Shown: piece by piece, positions 56,997 to 64,000 of the stretch | Layout of the letters: the number at the start of each line of letters is the position of its first letter | How positions within the stretch are numbered: position 1 is the first letter of the stretch | Assembly: GCA_947396885.1 (NCBI GenBank) | Contig: OX377204.1 | Coordinates: 57,151,139-57,215,138 of the forward strand | From: Heligmosomoides polygyrus polygyrus | Taxonomy: Eukaryota; Nematoda; Chromadorea; Rhabditida; Heligmosomidae | Direction: 5' to 3' | DNA length: 64,000 nucleotides | The notes under the pieces: model-generated | Seen by the model: only the letters and a program-made list of their open reading frames with translations | What the model was told of the DNA's origin: nothing | Databases searched by the model: none | Program-made: the position numbers and the translations under genes

Positions 56997-57425
56997 TATT
57001 TATTTATACGTGTATGATAACACGCGACGAAATAAAAACCAGCAAGACAACACATTGGTAATAAACACAAAAATACAAGAAACGGCGAATTAGCGAGTCT
57101 TAAGATAACTACCAACAAGCTTTTTATATTGGTTAAACGAAGATGGCAAAGTGTTTATGTTTTTTGGTAAAAATAAGAATTCAGAACCGGCCCTTTGAGT
57201 AAAAAAGGAGGCACGAACCCAACTTTTGGCCGTAGAATAATGAATTTTAGATCTACAACCCTTTCGATCTAAAATTCATTATTCTACGGCCAAAAATTGG
57301 GTTCGTGCCGAGAGGTATTCTAACCCCTAGTGGTAGAATGATGGACTGTGTAAAGCTCAGTAAGTGGAAGTGCAACTTTTCCAGTCATCATCTTGAAAAT
57401 CTGAACACAACTTGTGGTACACAAG
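56997..57425 (-). mobile_element. LINE-L remnant with internal hairpin
   Basis: The tail (TATTTATTTATTTATACGTG) and the last 250 bases of LINE-L are followed by an inverted copy of part of the same sequence. About 20 bases of the LINE's 5' end then remain (CTGAACACAACTTGTGGTAC). The insertion point is identical to A's. Confidence 0.75.
57211..57308. repeat. 42-bp inverted repeat within the LINE-L remnant
   Basis: GCACGAACCCAACTTTTGGC and on at 57211-57252 is mirrored at 57267-57308 (41 of 42 positions), with a 14-base loop. It probably formed when the LINE interior was lost. Confidence 0.92.
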
Positions 57426-57856
57426 TATGGCGTTCTTCAATCAGAAACCCAAGTGTAAGTGGTTCCATTTTTGCACACTTTGTGTACAAGAATGCCCCAC
57501 AAGTTCTCTATAAGCGGTGAGATCTGGAGGAAAACTAGACCACTGCAAAAGTTGAATTGTATTGGAGTTGAGCCAACCTCTTATAAACCTTGTGGAAAAG
57601 GTACAGAATAACTAACTACAAGGTTCTTATTCGCATTGGCGGGTTCCTTTACTCTATGGAACCTAAAGCACCTGGGTCTTCACACATTGGCTTCTCTCAG
57701 GAAATTCTTTGATATTTGTCGGGCTTATAAGTTAATCCACTTTTCGCGCTTTGTAGGCTCCAAATTCTTTGATCTGCGTGCGTCTCAAACAAAAGGGGAG
57801 CCTGAGAAGCTTCCTATCAGTCGACCTAAGAGTAAGCTGAAGGTGGTTCTTTCTCC

Positions 57857-58177
57857 TCATAGGACATTGGTTTGATTCGCTCTAGGGGTGTCTTCATGTT
57901 GTTGTGTTCTTGTAATACTTTTTTTCTGCCGCTTGCGCTTAACGTGAACGTATTGAATAAATAAACAAATTAAATAAAATAAACCTGCAGTTGACTGCGA
58001 TACGTATGTGGATGCATTATCTTGTTGGAAAATGAGGTTGTGCCTACGAAGTCTCCTTAGATATGGCAAAAGGTGATCTCGGAGCAATTCCTGGTAGTCT
58101 TCACTGTTTGTCCTAAACGAAACGAACTTCCGAAACGAACGAGACAAGTCCGCATCCAGAAGACGCAGCCCAACCAT
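57857..58177 (-). pseudogene. Tc1-like transposase middle part in B
   Basis: FRTNSEDYQELLRDHLLPYL and RRHNLIFQQDNASTYVSQST, then runs into LINE-B. Counterpart of 13121-13320. Confidence 0.8.
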
Positions 58178-58354
58178 GAGACTTTCACCGTCAAGTTGCG
58201 CCTAGAGGATACTCGACCTCTTTTCTCAGATCTCTCCAGTAGTGTAAAAGAAGTGGAATCTTGATGGACCCGACGAGTACAGACACTATTCGAGAAATTT
58301 GAGGAGAGAGAGAAGCGAGTATTCTACAGGTGCTACTTTGTCGGTGGAAGTCTC

Positions 58355-58684
58355 ATGGTTTCGGCTGCGTTTTCTGGATACGAACTTGTTGCCTTGCAGT
58401 TCGTCTCGCGTAGGATGAACAGTGAAGACTACCAGAAATTTCTCGGAGATTACCTTTTGCCATATTTCAGAAGATTTCGTAGGCACAACCTTATTTTCCA
58501 ACAAGATAATGCATCCATACACGTATCGCAGTCAACTATAGGTTGGCTCAACTCCAACAGAACTCATCATTTGAAGTGGCCTAGCTGTTCTTCAGATCTC
58601 AACCCGAAAACTAGAAAGCTAGTGGGACATTCTTGTACACAGTGTACAAAAATAGAACCGCTGAGACATCGGTTTCTGATCTGA
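58355..58684 (+). pseudogene. Tc1-like transposase C-terminal half in B
   Basis: MNSEDYQKFLGDYLLPYFRR, NLIFQQDNASIHVSQST, WPSCSSDLNPKTRKLVG. It lacks the catalytic Glu, with the same replacement as 12592-12942. Confidence 0.85.
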
Positions 58685-58999
58685 AGAACGCCATACTTCA
58701 TGCATGGGCCAATTTTGAGCGAACTGTTATTGATAACCTAATCAGTAGCATGAAAAATAGAATTTTCGATATGGTTGCAACAAAGGTGATGTGACGAAGT
58801 ACTAATCTTACTTTGTCTGTAGGGTCCGTTCGTGGTATCCTGCACTGATAAGATAAACTGCTTAGAATTCTCCTATAGAAGTTTTCCATAGTGAAGAATA
58901 CGATGGTAACATTACTGAACCTCGGCAGCGGGTTCTTCGGGTACCAATGCAAAACCAGGGGTGAACCTATTTTGACCGGGTGTATTAAGTTATAATAAA

Positions 59000-59245
59000 G
59001 TTTATTCGATTATTCGGAAATTCGAATAACCAAAAAATGGGGTTATTCGATTATTCGGAAATTCGAATAAACGAAAAATGGGGTTATTCGATTATTCGGA
59101 AATTCGAATAACTAAAAAAATGGTGTTATTCGATTATTCGCTCATTCGAATTTTTGAAAAATGGGGTTATTCGATTATTCGGAAATTCGAATAACCGAAA
59201 AAATGAGGTTATTCGATTATTCGTTCATTCGAAATTTTTTTAAAG
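59000..59245 (+). repeat. subterminal array of element B (satellite type)
   Basis: About six 41-bp monomers of the satellite family, including the TTCGCTCATTCGAATTTTTG odd monomer near the terminus. Confidence 0.9.
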
Positions 59246-59264
59246 CACAAGTATAGCGATACTC

Positions 59265-60480
59265 ATTTTGATGCGTGCGGTCACGCGCGCGTGCGTTCCC
59301 CCGGGCGGAGTCCTCGCTGCTCCCGCGGCGGATAGGACGAGCTTTGCGCTAACGTTCTGAGGCTGGGCCAGTTGGAGCGCGAGAATGCCTGCAGAAGGAT
59401 GCGCTGGTGGGCAAAACGTCGGTGTAAAACGGTAGAATGGCGAAACTTCGTCTTGTAGAGTGGTTTAAAGTGATAGAATGCTAGTGATGCTTAATCGAGT
59501 GGTATAAGTTACGTAATATAGTGGGGGAGGGGAACCTGGTGAAAGATAAATGACGATGAAGATCCAAACATACAATATAAGTAATGAGCTAATGACTAGA
59601 TGTTTTAGGCGGACAAAACTTGGATTTTAAGTTCAAAATTGCGTGTTAAAGGTGGGAAAATATTCAATCATTATTAGATTAGAACATTCTTCTAAAGAGT
59701 GGAAATATACATTTTGAGTGTTGCCTGCAATGAAAAGTATATTGTGTGAAGTTTAATAAAGTATATCGTGTGTTCGGAGGCCGAGTGCATAAGCGAGCCT
59801 TCAAAAATTAATTTGATATCTTATTTGTGAAAGCTTCAATACTTTTCAATTCATGACAATCTACTTGCAGCCTTCTTTTCTTTTCACTGGTTCAAAGTTC
59901 TAAAGTGCATAAAGTACTCAACGGAAGATATCAAAACAATAGCTCGGAAACAAAAGTTTCACGATCTAGCGATTCCTGAGGATAAACTGGCAGGGTTAAA
60001 CTGGGTTAAAGTCCAAATATCAATGTAAATACAACCCGTAGAGGATTTTCGAGCATCACCAAAAACCCATGAAAGGTCAAGTGTATACCATGAAACTATA
60101 ATGAATCTGATGACGGTAAAAGAATATCAGTAGACAATGTAATGGAGTAGGCAACCCATAAAAACTTCTCGCTCAAAAGGTGGACTCTCTGTAGACAAAA
60201 CACTATGAGCTTTCTTTTCTCTCTACAAGGATTTGTCACCAGTTTAGGTCTCACACGTTGTTAAGTCCCATACCACTCCTGAGCAGTCAGTTAAGAAGCC
60301 CTCTTCAAATACTTCTTAGGTTTAGAAGACATTATATATCCCGTCCCATAATGACTGCATCGCATTCCACTGTTTCTCTTCTTTTGCTTACGCGAAACGG
60401 TTCATCCGTTAAGTTGGTACGTGCCTTCGCGTTCTAGCACTGTAGGAGCATCGTGCAACTCCTACGCGTTCCTGTCGCAG
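59265..60480. other. no gene recognised
   Basis: AT-rich, stop-dense in all frames, no repeat recognised. Confidence 0.6.
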
Positions 60481-60483
60481 TTA

Positions 60484-60620
60484 AGGCCCCCACAGAGTTC
60501 TGCGGCAGCGCCGCGGCCCTATGCTTAACCATAGGGCAGAGACGCAGAGCTCGGCGGCGTCCCTGCCCTATCCTTAACCATAGCGGCGAGCGGTCTTGCC
60601 GCAGAACTCTGTGGGCGGCT
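60484..60620. mobile_element. complete TTA-flanked GC-rich MITE, 137 bp
   Basis: TTA at 60481-60483 and 60621-60623. TIRs of 24 bp differ at two positions (AGGCCCCCACAGAGTTCTGC and, inverted, AGCCGCCCACAGAGTTCTGC). A second inverted element CCCTATGCTTAACCATAGGG and CCCTATCCTTAACCATAG sits inside. A 3-bp TTA duplication fits PIF/Harbinger-type elements, but that assignment is inference. Confidence 0.65.
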
Positions 60621-60623
60621 TTA

Positions 60624-62640
60624 GAGGTGCTCCTGGCTGCAGCGCCGCACCGCGACCGCACGCACGGCTGCGAGTGAGTATCGTTGCTCGCAGCCGGGGG
60701 CATCCTGGGGCTGCCGCGTTGTCACAGAAGCGTGCCGAGGCCTTTATCCACCACGTTAGATATCTGATACCAAAGAAGCGCTTTCCCCTGCCGCATGGAA
60801 ATCTATCGCAAACGACGTAACGGCGGAAATGGGCAGGATGAAAAGCGGTGAAGACGAGGAGTCCCAGACACTGTTTGGGTCCGTTGTTCTTCTTGCCTAA
60901 TCTTCACCTCAGAAGCATAGGCTTTAATAAATTAAGGTGGATGCGCAAATAGCGTATCACACCAAAGGCGCAATGGTCGGAGATTATTGACTCGACCACG
61001 TCGAGATTAGGGGAGCCTATTTGATTGTGACAACTGAATAGTGTTCCTAAGTGAGGTCGACCAACTGCTTCTTGCAAGGGCTCGGTGCAGTTGATTGCCA
61101 GCTTAGGACCTCACCCACACTGTGGCCGAGAACTTCAAATCGTGAAAACAAATTCAAAACATACGTGGCAGCGTTGAGTACGCTTAAGAGCGCTTTGGGA
61201 TTAGCTGGGAACTTCTGCACTTGCTTGCGTTGCCACATGGGCAGATTTGGTAGCTCTGTTGTTACATGTTACAGTCAAGCAACGCCACATACCTAATGAC
61301 TGCACGGCGCAATCTCTGTCCACAAATACGCTGGGTTATTGTAGATTTCCCTATTCCTTGCCATCTCATACAGGTTATTTTATATCGTCTGAATTTTATG
61401 GTTTGCTTTCGATGGCGAAATCCTCTATTCATTTATTTATCCGTGCCAGTACGACCGCAGGAGAATAAATACTATAGCTATCAAAAGAGCAGCGGAGGTG
61501 CAATGAGCGAACGGGGGCGAGGCAGCGCATCAGTACCCAAGAAAGTTACGAGTTTTCACCCTTCTGACCTAGGCCCCTCTCGTTGCGACTTACATTACAC
61601 CCACGTGCGCGTCAGTTTTTGTACAATGTGGGAAATTCCACTTCACCACATCCTACTGCTACGGTAAATGCGGTCGAAGTGCATGCCCCCCCCCCCGTCC
61701 GGTCATTGGCCGCAGCGGAGAGCGACATTACAAAAGGCGCAAAGAGCGAAAGAAAATATTTTAATAGCAAATGAATAAGAGAGAGAGGAGGTAAGTGCAC
61801 ACACTAACGAAGAAAAGGTGTGAATGAACAGGAAAACATGTATAGCATTCCCATGGCCAGCTCCTGCAGAAACAACGCACGAATGTGCAATGTTATTGCT
61901 CTCTTTATGACGGTGAAAGCACGAAAGCCACCATTTTCGGCGGGGTTTGAGTTCGCCAGGCAGCTACCTACGATACTGTTGCCACAAGGTCGCTGGTACA
62001 GCTTTGACCCTGCCGGACGGGCGCTGTGTCTCAAAGGCCTCTCTAAACTGGTGCGTAGCCAGCCCACCTTGATGAAGGGCCATGAGCAGACACATGCTCG
62101 TCACTGTTCACTCTTCGGTGAGGAAAAAAGGGCACAAAACGCGTTGCCAATACTCGACGCTCTGTGCCCCTAACAGGAACTTAAACTCAAGCATTGCATC
62201 GATTTGCACAAAGCTGCAGTCATCGTGAGTTTAGAAAAAGCTAAGAAGAGGAGAATGAATGAGCTGTGTTCTCACATCACAAAGTCAGTTTCAAGAGGGG
62301 GGGGGGGGACCCCGAATCGCGCTATCCTTCCCGTCTTGTGGCATTCTGGGTAGACCACGTTGGACGCTCTCCACTTCGATAAACGCTGGCTGGAACCGAG
62401 CGAAGGGGGCTGCACCCAAAAATTCAGACCTCGACCGATTTTTGTGGCGCACGAATGACCCTTAAACCGCGATGCTTGCTTCAGTCATAGATCCATCCTA
62501 AAGCTTTGCCAGCGCAATACTCCCGGATTTTAAAAATCTTTCGTTAGAACCTTCGTACGCCTCATGCGGAACGAAGCCAATACACATGGTTTAAGGAAAC
62601 GTAGACTTTCACTATTTTTTTAAACCACGGCGACACATAT
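60624..62640. other. unassigned region
   Basis: The + frame 61820-62173 (117 codons) overlaps an equally open - frame and has no motif. Poly-C at about 61687-61697 and poly-G at about 62298-62308. Nothing else is supportable. Confidence 0.4.
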
Positions 62641-62658
62641 TTATAAATTCGCACCTGA

Positions 62659-64000
62659 TTCTTCTTCTTCTCCCCTTTTTCATTTTAATTTTCTTCTTCT
62701 TCTTCAGCGTCTGTCACGCTTCGAAGCGGGGTCCGCTATTGTGCTGTCATGACGCCACCTTTCCCGCTCCAGCGCTATCAGGATGGACACCAGCAAGTCC
62801 ATATGTAACATATCAGCCCAGCGCTGCCTCGGACGCCCTTTAGGCCGCTTTCCTAATACCTCGAAGTTAAGGCCTATGTTGCGGACGCTGTCTCTTCTCC
62901 ACGCAGAACGTGGTCGTACCATCGTAAGCGAGCTCCGCGCACCTTGTCCGCTGGCGCTACACCGAGCATCTGCCGGAGTTCGTGTTCATAACGCTGAGGC
63001 GCGTTTCAACTTGGTCGCAGGCCAACACTCAGCGCCGTACATTGCTACTGCCGAACGACTGCTCCGTGGATCTCCGACTTTAAGCGCTCCAGTACCTTCC
63101 TATCGCAGAGCACACCTGTCAGCGAGCGCCAATTGGACCAAGCAGCACTCACGCGTGAGTTCACTTCAGCCATCAGACTGCCGTCAGACGCTATTGCTGA
63201 TCCCAGGTATTTAAATACCGCAGTGCGTGCAAGCTCAGTGCCGTTAATCTTAATGGAGCTGGACTCGTTTATGTCAGTCGTTAGGCACTCGGCCTTCTTG
63301 ACGTTCAACTTGAGTCCGAACATCGCCAGGCGGTCGTGCCAAGCTTGCACCTGCCGCTCGAGATCATCTTTATCTTCGCAAGCGAGCATCACGTCATCAG
63401 CATAAAGCAGCGTCCGTGGAATAGGCTGGTGAAGATCTCGTAATGGCATCCATGACGACAACAAAGAGGAATAGAGAAAGCGCTGAACATTGGTGAACCC
63501 CAACCGAGATGAGAAACTCCATCGAGGTTCCAGGTGCTGCTTGCACTCTACTCTTTGGGCAAGAATAGAGCATCCGCACCCACTCTATGAGTTCCTAAGG
63601 TCCGTTGTGTTGTCGCAAGGCGTACCATATAAACTCACGCGGTACGCGGTCGAAGGCCTCCAAGTCGAGAAAGGCTATATGCACCGGCTTCTCTTTCTCG
63701 CGATACTTCTCCACCAGCAGTCGGGCGCCGTGTATAGCATCAATGGTCCCACAACCCGACACAAAGCCGCACTGGTTGTCGGAGAGCTTGACCATTTCAC
63801 GAATTCGTCTCTCGAGGATTCGCTCGAAGATCTTCATGCTGTGCGAGAGCAAGCGAATCGGACGGTAATTGGAGCAGTCTACAGGACTGCCCTTCTTCTT
63901 CCAAATTGGAGTCGTCGTACTGTTGTGCCAACACTCCGGTACTTTCCTCTCCTTTACTACCTGGTTGAAGAACTCAGCCAACCACTCAGCAGGATACCAG
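62659..64000 (-). mobile_element. RTE-type LINE, copy c, cut by the window edge
   Basis: A TTC-rich run (62659-62705) is its GAA tail on the - strand. It is a different RTE family from copies a and b, as the protein sequence diverges clearly. The 5' part lies beyond the window. Confidence 0.8.
62704..63981 (-). pseudogene. RTE reverse transcriptase, copy c, broken and partial
   Basis: AEFFNQVVKERKVPECWHNS, GSPVDCSNYRPIRLLSHS, QCGFVSGCGTIDAIHGARL, HIAFLDLEAFDRVPREFI (motif A, one residue short against LEKAFD). After a frameshift come VGVHQCSALSLFLFVV and TLLYADDVMLACEDKDDL (YADD at 63393-63404), GLKLNVKKAECL, FKYLGSAIASDGS, and the C-terminal RPKGRPRQRWADML. Frameshifts near 63590, 63440 and 63040. 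Confidence 0.85.

Larger units (their letters stand above)
56636..58982. mobile_element. Tc1-like inverted pair in element B
   Basis: CACCCCGGTGC at one end and CACCCGGTCA, inverted, at the other, TA outside each. It contains the LINE-L remnant (56997-57425), the LINE-B fragment (about 57555-57985) and two facing transposase pieces, as in A. Confidence 0.8.
55088..59256 (-). mobile_element. element B: 4.17-kb composite hAT-type transposon
   Basis: Left TATACTTGTGCTC, right AAGCACAAGTATA, flanked by GCGATACT (55080-55087 and 59257-59264). It is A in opposite orientation without the SINE trimer and with most of LINE-L deleted. Because B's duplication differs from A's, it is a separate insertion, not a segmental copy. 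Confidence 0.88.

Overview
This window looks like a repeat-choked piece of a nematode genome, probably a clade V (strongylid or hookworm-like) species. The reasons are very short U-rich 3' splice sites of the TTTCAG type, and a mixture of Tc1, mariner, hAT, RTE and CR1/Jockey-type elements together with tRNA-derived SINEs. Species identity is inference. There are no bacterial-style genes or operons.

One host gene can be reconstructed. It is an Ena/VASP-family actin regulator (UNC-34-like) on the + strand, from 25355 to 40882. Ten exons are recognisable: an EVH1 domain over three exons (25355-29720), a linker exon (35923-36043), a proline-rich exon (38105-38295), the two EVH2 actin-binding blocks (38352-38623), two linker exons, and the tetramerisation coiled coil with the stop codon (40786-40882). 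Splice phases agree at every junction except the one between exons 4 and 5, where an exon is probably missed. The long introns hold an antisense RTE LINE, a small hAT MITE, a SINE, a mariner and foldback elements.

Most of the rest is one transposon family and its cargo. Elements A (11899-19649), B (55088-59256) and D (43913-50456), and MITE E (25872-26126), share ends of the type TATA(C/G)TTGTGCT and are flanked by 8-bp target-site duplications (GTGATTTC, GCGATACT, CTGCATAC, CAGC(G/A)TAC). D also holds a broken BED-finger/hAT transposase, so the family is hAT. Each element carries subterminal arrays of TTCGAA-rich palindromic monomers. The monomers differ between elements but keep a period of 41-42 bp. 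One such array, next to an intact family end, has grown into a 4.4-kb satellite (4307-8730) with a higher-order repeat of 26 monomers (1067 bp).

A and B are independent insertions, in opposite orientation, of one nested package: an inverted pair of Tc1-like copies interrupted by two LINE insertions, all inside the hAT element. A alone has gained a trimer of tRNA-headed SINEs; B keeps the empty site.

Other content: a mariner nested in a palindromic mariner (1122-3185), two mariner copies lacking the DNA-binding half (32113-33023, 44381-45293), three RTE copies (26368-28074, 46820-48829, 62659-64000), three foldback elements with tRNA-like arms, three copies of a tRNA-derived SINE, a CR1-type fragment inside a MITE (19971-20801), and TTA-flanked GC-rich MITEs. 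The stretches 20804-24860, 42620-43850, 53500-54990 and 59265-62650 hold nothing else I can name.
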